Shown in pieces: positions 8,859 through 23,800 of a stretch of 64,000 nucleotides of DNA (positions are counted from its first letter, which is position 1; each line of letters opens with the position of its first letter). Source of the stretch: Ephydatia muelleri. Its lineage: Eukaryota > Porifera > Demospongiae > Spongillida > Spongillidae. The translations under genes were made by a program, and so were the position numbers. The stretch spans positions 12,463,235-12,527,234 of the forward strand of contig JABACO010000001.1 in NCBI GenBank assembly GCA_013339895.1, given 5' to 3'. The notes under the pieces were generated by a model, which searched no databases, was not told the DNA's origin, and saw only the letters and a program-made list of their open reading frames with translations.

Positions 8859-11800
8859 GTGCGTTTGATCCTATGTCATGGTACTATCTCTATCCCTTGT
8901 CATGGTACTATCTCCAGTAATATGCAGTTTGTTTCTAAACATTCTAATTTGTAAGTGGAGTTATATGTGTCCAAAGCCTGTTTCTAATTATGTGAGACAC
9001 TATTAGAGTGGGTAGTGCTCTCTGTATTCTACGACAGTTAACAATGCCATGAAAATCGTGTGCCCTGAATGGAGAAACATGTAACCAAAATAACCAAAGC
9101 AGTGCACCATTTTTGCTCACAAACCAAACAACCTTTCTCATGAAAAGATCCACATATAATTGAGTACTCCTCACAATCATTGTGAGATGTGACGAGAGAC
9201 ATTTAGGGACTTTCCCTTCCCAAGTCCTTTTAGGTCTGAATCTAACTGTTGGGGAAAATTCAAGTTGGTGGTACAATTGAAGCTTATCCACTGTCGTCTT
9301 TTATGGAGAAGTGTATCAAAATGTATTAATGCACACCAGGCAGTTACCCTGGAAAGCTGGTCAGATGTTGTGTATTTCTATTACATGCATGAATGAGAAT
9401 TTGATCTGACTATTAATGTGTTAGGGTTTGCCCCGTGCGTTGCATCTTCCTCCGTCACTCTGTGGTCTGTGGTAAGTAGTAGTGGTAACCACGGAGATGT
9501 AATTAGAAGCTTCAAATTGTGGTACAATATTTTCACTTAAAATATTACTTCAATGTAACCAGCTAAATAGTCTAAACAATACAGTTTAAGTATAGTAAGG
9601 TTAAGCGTTATGTTTAATAACGTAATGGTTCTATTTAGTAGAAGTGTGAAAAAATTGTGTTTACTTGACTTGAATGACTATATTATTTAAACGATGTTAT
9701 TCTTTGTTACATGAAATACGTGTAAAAAATTGGTGTGGCATGAAACGCTGCAAACTAGTGACGTGAAAAATAATATTTTAAAAATCTTGAAATATCGGGA
9801 ACCTCATTTCTTGATTTGGTTTTTATATTTATTTCTACGTTATGTAACTTATCTGTTCACATTTTACTATTGTAATTGAAACAATCAATTTGAATTTGTA
9901 GTTAAACACAGTTCTATTATGTGCAGGTGTATGTATTTGACTTCCCTTTGTTAATTGCATTTCATCAACCTAGTTTAAGTACACATTACTTGAAGTCAAT
10001 TTATCCTGTATTTATTGTGTTACATTTGTCCAGTTACATAGAGGGGGGAGTACTCTGCATTGTGCAACAGTTAACAATACCAATACCATGATGATTGTGT
10101 GTCCAGAATGGATAAACATGTACTCAAAATTATCAAAGTAGTACACCAGTTTTGGTCACTCTGCGCGCTTCTTAACATCATAATTTTGTAAAAGAGTGCA
10201 TGGAGAAGAAACTCGAACCTACGGTTTGAGGCAAACCAGACCACTAACTTCACCAATCTTCCCAACTTGCGCACTCTTTTTGATGCAGGATCGCTTGGAA
10301 ACGCTTGCTATTATTGGATGTTTTGACCATCACATGCACGTATGGATAACTGCGATATCTGATTATTACAGAAAGGGGAAAGTGTGTGTGTGTGTGTGTG
10401 GGAGCAGTGCAATTGTATATCATTTAACAGCCATGAGTGAGTGGGTAGCACACACATTTGGGATATTAACACTTGCAATAATAACTACATGCGTGATCGA
10501 AAAGGGGGCGCCCCTCCTCCCCAATCAATTTGGGGGGAACACTGCTCATTGTCTTCGTGAGATACGAGATGGGACATTTAGGGACTTTCCCTTCAAGTGC
10601 TCTATAACTGGATCTATTTGTTCACACTTATTAATAAAGGAAACTGCATGCCAGGGGTACGACTGAAGCTTATCGGGAGTCGTGTTGTTTGATTTTCATG
10701 AAGTGTGTATATGTGTGTGTGTGTATGTGTGTGTGAGTGTGTGTCTGTGTGTGTAATGTGTTTAGAGAAGAGGATCAAAATGTATTTATGCGAACATGTA
10801 GTTGTCCCGGGAAGCAGGTCAGATGTTGTGTATTGTTAGTACATGTATGATTGAGTATTCCAGCTGACTATTTATGTGTCACATGTGTTACATCTTTCTC
10901 CATCTCTGTGTTGAAAATCTGTTCAAATTTTACTATTGAAAGTGAAATAATGTATTTGAATGTGTAGTTCGGCACACTTTTATTTCAAATTATTAGGTGT
11001 GGTATATGTATTTGAATGCACTAGATTTTGATTTATACTCTTGGGGAAATTGCATGGCGGTGGTACACTGAAGCTTTTCCTGTGTCTGTGCTTTTTGTGA
11101 GTGTGTGTGTGTCTGTGTGTGTGATGTGTTTATAGAAATGAATCAAAATGTATTAATTAACTCTTTGAACGGCAAATTGCATATTACATGCATTCTCACA
11201 AGACTATAACTATCTGTTGTGTTGATTAATCACTTTGAATACCATAGTACATGTACATACATGCAAGTCAGTGCAATATACTGACATGCATGTAACCACG
11301 TAGATGCTATAGTAATATAAAACGTTTCAAACCATGTGGGGGTGTATTACCAAGCATGTATATATGGTTGTAACAACCCATACGGATTAAGAACTTGCAA
11401 AAGGCTTGGATGAGTGAACTGGCAACAGTTGTAAACATAATGTACAACATTGATTTGGGTTACGCATTCCTGTTCTGGGAGTACTGGGGTGATGCATTAG
11501 TGAACTCATCTGGATAATGGATTCTGGAGAAGAAATCACAGTTGCAGTAACCAAGCATGTCACATGTATCTCTATGGTTACAAGTGCAGCAAGCATTTGC
11601 ATGCATCATGGTGATCAACACAATTCTTACTCACACTGTGCATGTAAATTTTATGATGGTGTATATGCATGCATACATGAACTCACATCCAAAGAGGTAA
11701 TGCACACCAGTTCCAAATGTTGTGTATTTCTAGTACATGTATGAGGAAGTATTCTAGCTGATTATTAATGTGTTAGTGTTGCCCGGTGCATTACATGTAC

Positions 11801-14800
11801 CTCCATCACTCTGTAGTCTGTGGTGATACATGATTTGTAACAGTGGTAACTATGGAAATATAATTGAAAGCTCCCATCCCTGTCACATGCCTCCTTACCA
11901 TCCCAACTTCCCTCCCTTATCTACAGGTGTTTGTGTGTCCTCTGTGAGTATCTTAGTGATGAGTTGTTTTTCTTGTATAGCCATGATCATGTTTTCAACT
12001 CCTCAGCATGGTCGTTCATCGCTGATGTTTGCATCTCAGAATGGACACAGTAAGGTTGTAAGGATTTTGTTATCAGCTGGTGCCGATGTTCATTTACAGA
12101 ATAAGGTATGTACTACCAGTCCATCTAAAGGCCCTTTGGTGACCTGTGCCCAAATGTAATGTTGTACTGTGGACTAGAAGGATATGTGCGCGCCATTGTA
12201 TTGGAGATTATGAGAGGAGTCTACACGTGTCTGGTTTGTATAGTGACATGTATTAGTGTTTGTGTGATGCGTAGAGTGCCATTAGTGTAGATAGAAATTG
12301 AGAGAGGGGACATTCTAGGTGATTTATGAGCATGTACTATTGTTACATCCACAGGGTGTCCCACATTTTTGGAAACCACCGAAATATGTGACTGAGTATT
12401 ACAATATCTTATTGGACTTAATTAATGTTCAATATAATAAGCTCAATAGTCTAGACAATAAGTAAATGATTGTTAAGCATTATGGTTAACAGCCATATAA
12501 TGGGCCATTTAGTAAAGGTTTTGAAATAACTATGGTTCCTAGACTTGAATGACTTAAGAAGGTCAGAGGTTGTGTATTGCTACAACATGTATGAATAAGT
12601 ATTCCAGCTGACAATTGATGTGTTAGGGTTGCCCCTAGCGTTGCATTTTCCTCCATCACTCTGTAGTCTGTGGTGACTACAGGATTTTGGAAAGTAGTAA
12701 CCATGGAAATGTAACTAGAAGCTTCAAATTGTGATAAAATAGTTCCCATCTCTATTGCAAGATTCCTCCCCATCTCAACTTCCTACCCTCACCTACAGGT
12801 GTTTGTTTGTCCAATGTGACTATCTTAGTGTTAGTTGTATTATTTGTACAGCCGTGATCATATGTTCATCGCTTCAGGATGGACAGTCATCGCTGATGTT
12901 TGCATCTCAGAATGGACACATAGAGGTTGTGAGGATGCTGTTATCAGCCAGTGCCAAAGTTGATTTTCAGAATAAGGTAAGTACTAACAGCACATCCCAA
13001 GGACTATGGTGATATATGCCCTGATGTGATGCTGTACTGTGGAGAGGATATGTGTATACCATTGTAGTGGAGAGTATGGGAGGTGTTAACACTTGTGTGG
13101 ATTTGTAGTGATTATATACACTTCTGTGGTAAGGAGCGACATGTATTTTATTTAGTGTGATGTGAAGAGTGCTATTAGTATGGATAGACATTGAGGAGAG
13201 GGAACAACATAGACGACATTCTAAGCACATCTAACTTTAGATACCTAAAGGTGTTCCACATTTTTGGAAACAACTTGATGTATTAAAATACCACCTCATT
13301 AATATTGAATATAATCAGCTAAATATATAGTTTAAATACAGTAAAGGTTACGCATTATGATTCATAACCTAACCATGTAATGGTAATTTAGTAAAGTATG
13401 AAATAACTATGGTTATTTGATAAGAAAGACTTTGATATTTAAAACAAACTTATCCCCAGTTATATTTTTTTGCTACATCTTTTCAAACTTTACCATTGTT
13501 GTTGAAACAAAACTAGATTTTGATTACTAAAGTAGTATCATAAAATTAATTGCATCAGCCTTATTTAAATACACATTTATTTACATGAAATTTCAACCTA
13601 ACAGGTAATGTGAGACACTATTAGAGTGGGTGAGCACTCTGTATTCTACAGCAGGTAACAATGCCATAAAAATTGAGTGCCCTGAATGGAGAAACATGCA
13701 ATCTGAATAACCCTAGTAATGCACCATTTTTGCTCACAAACCAAACAAACTTTCTCGTGAACAGATCCACGTATCATGTGTTCATCTCTACAGGATGGAC
13801 AGTCATCGCTGATGTTTGCATCTCAGAATGGACACATAGAAGTTGTGAGGATGCTATTATCAGCTGGTGCCAAAGTTGATGTACAGGATGAGGTAAGTAC
13901 TACCAGCCCATCCCACGGCCCTATGGTGACTTATGCCCTTATGTAATGCTGTACTGTGGACTAGAAGGATATGTGCGCACCATTATATTAACTGGAGATT
14001 ATGGGAGGTGTTTACCCTTAGTAGTGACATGTACACTGTATTAATTTTTGTGTGATGTGTAGAGTGCTATTAGCATGAATAGGTATTTAGAGAGGGGACA
14101 ATGTAGGCATTCTATCAGCATGTACATTAGGTAACTTTTGCTAAATATATATGGTGTCCCACATTTATGGAAACCTCTGAAAATAGGTGACTTAGTATTA
14201 AAATACGTTATTGGACATAATTAATGTTCAATATAATTAGCTAAGTAGTATAAAAATACAGCTTTATTAAATTAAGGTTAAGCATTATGGTTAATAACCT
14301 AAACATGTAATGGTTACTAGACTTGATTGACGTCAATATTAAAAACAATCTTATCCCCTGTTACCATGAATTACGTGTAACAAAATTGGATGTAGCATGA
14401 AATTCTGCAAACTAGTGGTGTGAAAATATTGTTCTTAAAATCTTGGCATATGGGAACCTGGTTTGGGTATTTGTATTTATTATGTACGTATTAATAGCTT
14501 TTCATAATCTGTTGTCATTTTTATTGAAACAATGTATTTAAATCGGTTGTTAAACACCCTTTTAAGTGTATTTGACTTCCCTAGATTTTGAAGAATGAAG
14601 TGGTATCATAATTTTAATTGAATACTAATGGCCTTATTTAAGTGCACATTATTTGAAAGTTCAACTTATCGTGTAACTAATTGTATGGAGTTATATGTCT
14701 CAGTTATGTGGCAATGTATTAGAGTGGGTGGAGCACTCTGTATTCTACAACAGTTAACAATACCATGATAATTGTGTGCCCTGAATGGATAAACATGTAC

Positions 14801-17800
14801 TCAAAACAGCCAAAGTAGTGCACCAGTTTTGGTCACAAAACCGTTGAGAAATACCAAACTTTCTCATGAACAGATCCAGGTATTTATGTGTACTCATTGT
14901 CATTGTGAGATGTGAGAAGTGACATATAGAGACTTCCCTTCAAGTCCTTCTATGTCTGGATCTATTTGTTTAGAGCTGGGGAAATTGCACGTTGGGGGTT
15001 CAACCAAAGCTTACCCAGGGTCGCCTTGTTTGATTTTTGTGAAGTGTGTGTATGTGTGTCTATGTGTGTGTGTGATGTGTTTGCAGATGAGGATCAGAAT
15101 GTAATTATTCGAACATGTAATTACCCTGGGAAGGAGGTCAGATGTTGTGTATTGCTAGTATCTGTATGAATCAGTATTCCAATTGCCAATTAATGTGTTT
15201 GGGTAGCCCCGTGTGTTTCTTTTCATCCATCACACTATGGTGTGTGGTGAGTACATGATTTGGGACAGTGGTAACCATGGAGATGATAATAGAAGCTCAA
15301 ATAATTCCCATCCCTTTGCATGCCTCCTACTTATCTCAACTTCCCTCCCTCACCTACAGTTGTTTGTGTGTCCTCTGTGACTATCTTACTGATGCATTGT
15401 GTTTTTGTTCAGCCATCATCATGTGTTCATCTCTTCAGGATGGACTGTCATCTCTGATGTTGGCATCACGGAATTGCTACCATGAGGTTGTGAAGATATT
15501 GTTATCAACTGGTGCCCAAGTTGATTTACTGAATAAGGTAAGTACTATCAGATGTGATATTGTACTGTGGTCTAGAGGAATGTGTGCACACCATTTTAGT
15601 GGAGATTATGGAAGATGTTTACACTTGTGTGGGTATTTATGACATGTATTAGTGATGCGTAGAGTGCTATTAGAATGGATAGGTATTGAGAGAGGGGCCA
15701 TTGTAAGCATTTTATAAGCACCTACTTTTGGTAACTATAGTTAACATGTACTGGTGTCCCAAATTTTTGTAAACCAGTTAAAGTAGGCAACTGAATATTC
15801 AAATAGATTATTGTACTTCATTAATGCTCAATTAAATCAGCTAAGTAGTCTAAAAATTACAGTAGGTAAATAAATTAAGGCAAAGCATTGTGGTTTGTAA
15901 CTAACCATGTAATGGTCCATTTAGTAAAAGTGTGAAATAACTATGGTTACTTGACTTGAATGGCTTTGATATGTAAAACATCTTTTCCCCAGTTACATGA
16001 AATACGTGTTAGAAAATGGAGGTAGTATGTAATGCTACAAACGACTGATGGGAATATATAGTTATTAAAATCATGAAATACAGGGAACCTCGTATCTTGA
16101 TATAGATTTTTATGTTTATTTTCTACATTTAAATAACTGTTGAAAATGTGTTCAAATTTTACAATTGTTATTGAAACAATGTGTAATTAAATGTGCTTTT
16201 ATTTGGAGCTACATGTATTTAGTGTGGTATAGATACTAGATATTGATTACTAAAGTAGTATAATAGATACTGCATTGCATTAACCTTATTTAAAAGAAAG
16301 ATTTTATTTACTTCAACATTCTACTTAACAGGTAACTAATTTTAAAGTGGAAGTATATGTGTACAGAGCCGTTGCCAATCTTGTGAGATACTATTAGAAT
16401 GCATGAAGCACTCTGTATTTTAAAACAGTGAACAATGCCACAATAATCATGTGCCTTGAATGAAAAGACATGCACTCGAAGTAACCAAAGTAGTGTACCA
16501 TTTTTGCTCACAAACCAAGCAAACCTCATGAACAGATCCAGGTATTATTTTGTACAGCAGGAGCTTATCCACGGTTGTTTTGTTTGATTTTTTTTTAAAT
16601 GTGTGTATGTCTGTGTGTGTGTGTGTGATGAGAAGATTAAAAAATGTATTAATGCACACCATGTAGTTACCCTGGGAAGAGGGTCAAATGTTGTGTATTG
16701 CTAGTACATGTATGGATGAGTGTTCCATCTGACAGACTATTCATGTGTTAGGGTACCCCATGCAATTCTCTTCGTCCATGATGCTATGGTGTGTAGAGTG
16801 TACATGATTTTGGACAGTGGTAGCCATGGAGATATAATCAGAAGCTTCAAGTTATGATCATATATTTCCCATCCCTGTTGCATACCACCACCCCATTTCA
16901 ACTTCCTTTCCTCACCTACAGGCAATCTCAGTGATGAGTTGTGTTACTTGTACAGCTATGATTATGTGTTCATCTCTTCAGGATGGACGGTCATCACTGA
17001 TGATTGCATCTCAGAATGGACACAATGGAGTTGTGAGGATGTTGTTATCAGCAGGTGCCAAAGTTGATTTACAGTATGGGGTAAGTATCCTTAGGCCCTA
17101 TGCCACTTGTGCCCTGATGTGATGCTGTACTGTGGACTTGAAGGATATGTGCCACTACTGTATTTAACTCAGTATAAAAATAGAACAGTTTATGTAAATT
17201 AAGGCTAACAATTATGGTTAATAACCTTTACATCACTATAGAAGGCAGGTTGATATAATATCCATTTATTCAAACTGTGAAACAGCTATGGTTACTTGAC
17301 TATATTGTCATGGATAAAAAAACTTGGCATCTCAAGACATGAAATAAAATTTGCAGTAAGCATGAAATTAATTTAAGTGATAAAATCTTGAAATATGGAA
17401 AACCAAGCATCTTAATTTGGGTTTTTCAATTTATTTGTTTATCCCATCCCTTTCGCATCCCTCCCCCCCAACTAAACTCCCTCCCTCACCTATTGTACAG
17501 GTGTTTGTGTGTCCTCTGTGAGTATCGTAGTGATTAGTTGTGTTTCTTGTACAGCCATGATCATGTTTTCATCTCCTCAGGATGGACAATCATCACTGAT
17601 GTTTGCATCTCAGAATGGACACAGTAAGGTTGTGAGGATTTTGTTAACAGCCGGTGCCAAAGTTGATTTACAGAATAAGGTAAGTATACTACAGCCCATC
17701 CCAAGGCCCTATGGTGACTTGTACTCTGATGTGATGTTGTACTATGGACCAGAAGGGTATGTTCACGCCATTGTAGTAAAGGTTATGGGAGGTATTTACA

Positions 17801-20800
17801 CTTGTGTAGGTTTTAGTGACATCTATTAGTGTTTGTGTGTTGCTATTAGTGTGGATAGGCATTGAGAGAGGGGAAATTATATGCGTTCTATGAGCAGGTA
17901 ACTATTGTTACATCTACAGGGTGTCCCAATTTTTAGGAAACCACTGAAATATGTGACTCAGCATTAAAATAGGTTATTGGACTTAATAAATGTTCAATAT
18001 AATCAAAGTAGTCTAAAAAGTAGTTTTAACAAAATTGAGGTTAAGCATGGTTATTAACCTAACATGTAATAGTCCATTTATTAAATGTTTGAAATAACTT
18101 TAATATTAATTTTGTACGTTTTATATTACTTTTGAAAATCCGTCATATTTTACCGTTTTAATTGAAACAATGTATTTGAATTTGTAGTTGAGCACACTTT
18201 TATTTGGAGCTATTACATGTACATGTATGCGGTAAATTTGTTTGACTTCCCTAGATTTTGAAGAATATAGCATCATAATATTTATTGCATTCCATCAACC
18301 TTATTAAAGTACACATTACTTGAAATTTCAACTTATCATGTAACTAATTGTGCAGAGTTATATGTGTCCAGTTAAGTGGCAATCTATTTGAGTGGGTGGA
18401 GAACTCTGTATTCTACAACCGTTAACAATACCATGATAATTATGGATAATCATGTATTCGAAATAACCAAATTAGCACCAGCTTTGGTCACAAACCCTGC
18501 AGAACAAAACATTATTGTGTTCTCATTGTCATTGTGAGATGTGAGAAGGGACATTAAGGGACTTACCCTTCAAGTGTATTCGGAATAGGGGAAATTGCAC
18601 AACTGAAGTATATCGTGGGTCGTCTTGCTTGATTTTTGGTATGGGTCTGAATGTATCTATGTGAACATGTAGTTACCGTGGAATCAGGTCAGATGTTGTG
18701 TATTGCTAGTGCATGTACAGTGTATGAATGAGTATTCCAGCTGACTATTTATGTATTAGGGTTGCCCCATGTGTTACATCTTCCTCCATCACTCTTTGGT
18801 CTGTGCTGAGTACATTATTTGGGATTGGGTATCCATGGAGAGGTAATAAAAAGCTTAAAATTGTGATAAAATATTTCCCATCCTGTTGCACGTTTCCTCC
18901 CGATTTCAACATCCCTCCCTCATGTTCTCTGCAACTATCTTAGTGATGAGTTGTATTTTTTGTACAGCAATGAACATGCGTTCATCTCTTCAGGATGGAC
19001 AGTCATCGCTGATGTTGGCATCTCAGAATGGGTGCAATGAGGTTGTGACGATGTTGTTATCAGCCCGTGCCAAGGTTAATTTACAGAAAATAGTAAGTAC
19101 TAGCAGCCTATTGGAAACCTCATACATGTATCTTGATTTGGGTTTCTATATTTGTTTGTATGTTTAAATAACTGGTTGAAAATTTGTACAAATATTACCA
19201 TTGTTATTTAAACAATTTATTTAAGTGTGTAATTAAACACATTTTTTTTGGAACTATTAAGAGCAGTATATGTATTTGACTTCACTACATGTTGAGCAAT
19301 GAAGTAGTATCATAATATTAATTGCATTGCATCACTCGTTTATTTACTTGAGATTTCAACTTAACAGGTAACTAATTTTAAAGTGGAGTTATGTGTCTAC
19401 AAAGGCACTGCTAGTAATGTGAGACACCATTAGAGTGGGTGGAGCACTTTGCATTCTACAACAGTTAACAATACCATGAAAATTGTGTGCCATGAATGGA
19501 GAAAAAAGTAATTGAAAGTATTGTAAAGTAATGCACCTTTTTTTGCTCACAAACCAAACAAACGTTCTCATGAACAGATCCAGATATTGTTGTGTACTCA
19601 TAGCCATTGTGAGATGTGATGAGAGACAATAGGGACTTTCCCTTTTCCAAGTCCTTTTAGGTCTGAATATATTTGTTCACTCTTGGGGAGTCACTGCTAC
19701 AATTGAAGCTGAACCAGTGTGGTCTTATTTGATTTTTGTGAAGTGTGTATGATGAGTTTGGAGAAAAGGATCAAAATGTATTAATGCACACTATGTAGTT
19801 ACCCTGGGAAACAGGTCAGATGTTATGTATTTCAAGTGCATGAATGAGAGAATTCCAGCTGACTATTAATGTGTTAAGGGTTGCTCATTGTGTTACATCT
19901 TCCTCCATCACCATGTGGTTTGTGGTGAGTACACTATTTGGGACAGTTATACCATGGAGATGTAATTAGAAGCTTCAAATATATCCCATCGCTGTGATAT
20001 ACCTCCTCCCCATCTCAACTTCCCTTGCTCACCTGCAGGTGTTTGTGTGTCCTCTGAGTATCTTATTGATGAGTTGTGTTTCTTGTACAGACATGATTCT
20101 GTTTTCATCTCCTCAGGATGGAATGTCATCACTGATGTTTGCATCTCAGAATGGACACAATGAACTTGTGAGGATTTTGATATCAATTGGTGGAAAAGTT
20201 GATTTACAGAGTATAGTAAGCTCATCGGTTTGTACTGACATGTACAGTGCTATTAATATGGATAGGCAATGGGAGATGGGACGTTGTAGACATTCTGTGA
20301 ACATGAACTTTTGGTATCTATGCTTACCAGTACAGTACCAGTTTTATATTTATTTTCTATGTTTAAATAAGGGTTGAAATTCTGTTCAAATTTTACAATC
20401 ATTATTGAAACACTGTTTTGAATCTGTAGTTCAACACACTTTTATTTTGAACTATCAAGTGTGGTATATGTATTTGACTTAAATAGATTTTGATTAATAA
20501 CATAGCATCATACATAGCATCATAATGTTAATTGCATTGCATCAACCTTAATTTAGTACACATTTACTTACTACAAATTTCATTTTAACAGGTACAGTAA
20601 ATAGTTTTAAAGTGGAGTAATATGTGTACAAAGCTGTTGCCAATTATGTGAGACATTATTAGAGTGGGTGGTGCAATCTTGTGTTCTACAACTGTTAACA
20701 ATGCCATGAAAATCATGTGCCCTGATTGGAGAAATATATAACCAAAATAAAAAAATAGTACACCATTTTTGCTGACAAACCAAACAAACTGTCACATGAA

Positions 20801-23800
20801 CAGATCCAGGTATTATTGTGTACTCATAGTCATTTTTGTAGATGTGACAAGAGACTTGTAGGGAATTTCCCTTAGTTCTCCTATGTCTGGATCTCTTTCT
20901 TCACTCTTGGGGAAATTGCACATCGGTGGTACCTATCCAGTGTCATTTTGTTTGATTTTTTGTGATAATCATGGAGATGATAATAGAAGCTTGAATTTTG
21001 ACCCATGCATGTTGCATGTCTCCTTCCCATCTCAACTTCCCTCTCATACCTACATGTACAGGTGTTTGTGTGTCCACTGTTGTGAGTTGTATTTTTTGTA
21101 CAGCTACACGTATGATTATGTGTTCATCTCTTCAGGATGGACAGTCACCGCTGATGTTTGCATCTCAGAATGGACACATAGAGATTGTGAGGATTTTGTT
21201 GTCAGCCAGTGCCAAAGTTGATTTACAGAATGAGGTAACTTATTCCATGGCTCTATGGTAATGTGCCCTGATGTGATGTTATACTGTGGACTAGAAGGAT
21301 GTGTGCTCACTATTATTGTGGAGAGTTTGGGAGGTGTTTACACAGTTTGTGTGGGTTTTAGTGATATGAATTATTGTTTGCGTGATGTGTAGAGTGCTAT
21401 TTGTATTGATAAACATTGAGAAAGGAGATATTGTAGTATTCTATGAGCATGTACTTTAGGTAACTATTGTTACATCTACAGGGTGTCCCAAATTTTTGGA
21501 AACCACCAAATTATGTGACTCAGTATTAAATAGGTTATTTGACTTAATTAATATAATCAGCTAAGTAGTCTAAAAATACACTTCTATTAAATTAAGGTTA
21601 AGTATTTTGGTTAAGAATGTAATCATATTAGTAAAAGTTTGAAATAAATATGGTTACTAGACTTCAATGACTTCGATATTTAAAACAATCTTATCTCCAC
21701 TTACATGTAATGCGTGTATGAACAATGGAGGTAGCATGACATGCTGCAAACTAGTAATGTGACGATTTTGTTATTAGAATGGGAACCTGATTTGGGTTTT
21801 TGTACGTTGTATTGACTTTGTTCACCTTTTATTAAAACAAATGTATTTGAATTTGTAGTTACACACATTTTACCTGGAGCATTTATGTTCGGTATATGGA
21901 ATTGACATACTTTGATTTTGAAGAATAAAGCAGTATCGTAATATTAATTGCACTCTTCAACCTTACACGTATTTAAGTAAACATTACTTGAAATTTCAAC
22001 TTATCATGTAAATAATTGTATGAAGTCATTCTACTAGTCCAGTTACATGTATGAAGCAATCTATCAGAGTGGGTGGAGCATTCTGTAGTGTACTATAGTC
22101 ATGATAATTGTGTGCCCATAATGGATAAGCATGTACTCAAAATAACCAATAGAGTGCAACAGTTTTGGTCACAAAACACTTCAGAACAAAACAATTAAAC
22201 CTTCTCATGAACATATCCAGGTATTATTGTACTTATTGTTATTGTGAGATGTGAGATGTGACATTTAGGCAGTTTCTCTTCAAGTTCTATGTGTGGTTTT
22301 TTTGTTCACTATTGGGGAAATTGTATGTCGGGGAACAATTGAAGTTTATCCAGGGTCGCCTTGTTTGCTTTTCGTGAAGTGTTTGTGTGTTGTCTGTGTG
22401 TGTGATGTGTTTGAAGATGAGGATCAGAATGTATTATGTGACCATGTAGTTACCCTGGGAAGCAGGTCACATTTTGTGTATTGCTATTACATGAATGAAC
22501 AAGTATTCTGGCAATATGTCATGTGTTAGGGTTACCCCGTGTGTTACATCTTCTACCATCACTCTGTGGTGTATGTTGAGTACATGATGTTGGATAGTGG
22601 TAACCATAGAGATGTAATTAGAAACTTCAAATTATGATACAATATATTCCATCCCTGGCTGCATGCTTCCTGCCCATCTCAACTTCCCTCCCTCCCCTAC
22701 AGGTTTTTTGTGTGTCCATGGTAGCTATCTTAGTGATAAGTTGTATTTTTGTACAGCTATGATCATGGGTTCATCTTTTCAGGATGGACAGACATCTCTG
22801 ATTTTATCATCTAAGAATGGACACATTGAGGTTGTGAGGATGTTATTGTCAGCTGGTGTCAATGTTGATTTACAAGATAAGGTAAGTACTACCAGCCCAT
22901 CCCAAGGCTCTATGGTGACCTTTACCCTGATGTGCTGTTGTGGATTAGAAGGATATGTGCACACTATTGTAATGGAGATTATGAGTGGTGCTTGCACTTG
23001 TGTGGTATGTAGTGACATATATTAGTGTTTGTGTGATGTATAGAGTGCTATTATTATGGATAGACATTGGGAGAAGGGACATTTTAAACGTTCTAAGAGC
23101 ATTGATGTTTGGAAACCACTTAAAGTATTAAAATACGACTTTATTAATGTTCATTACAATTAGCTAAATAGTCTAGAAAAATACAGCTTAAGTTAAGAAA
23201 GGTTAGCATTATGGTTAATAACATAACCATGTAATGGTCCGTTTACTAAAAGTGTGAAATAACTATGGTTACATGATTTGAATGACTTTGATATTTAAAA
23301 CAATCATTTCCCCTATGAGATGAAATACTTGAATGACAAATGGAGGTAACATGAAAGTACTGATGTGAGAATATACTACATGTAGTTATTAAAATCTTGA
23401 AATATGGGAGCCTCATCTTGAATTGGGTTTTTATATTCATTAGCTACACTTAAATAAGTATTGAAAATCTGTTTGCATTCTACAATTGTTATTGAAATAA
23501 TGTATTTGAATGTGTAGATCAACACCACTTTTAATTTGAACCATTAAGTGTGGTATATGTATTGACTTCACTAGATTTTGATTAATAAAGTAGTATCATA
23601 ATGTTAATTGCATTGCATCAACCTTAATTTTAGTACACATTTATTTGCTTCAATTTCAACTTAACAGGTACAGTTAATAATTTTAAAGTGGAGAAATATG
23701 TGTATAAAGCCGTTGCCAATTATGTGAGACACTATTAGAGTACAACAGTTAATAATGCCATGAAAATCGTGTGCCCTGAATGGAGAATCATGTAACTTAA

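Noticed and set aside
10195-10277. Functional tRNA gene
   Set aside because: Acceptor stem pairs but the T stem does not, and the anticodon loop lacks U33; only a tRNA-like relic is supported.
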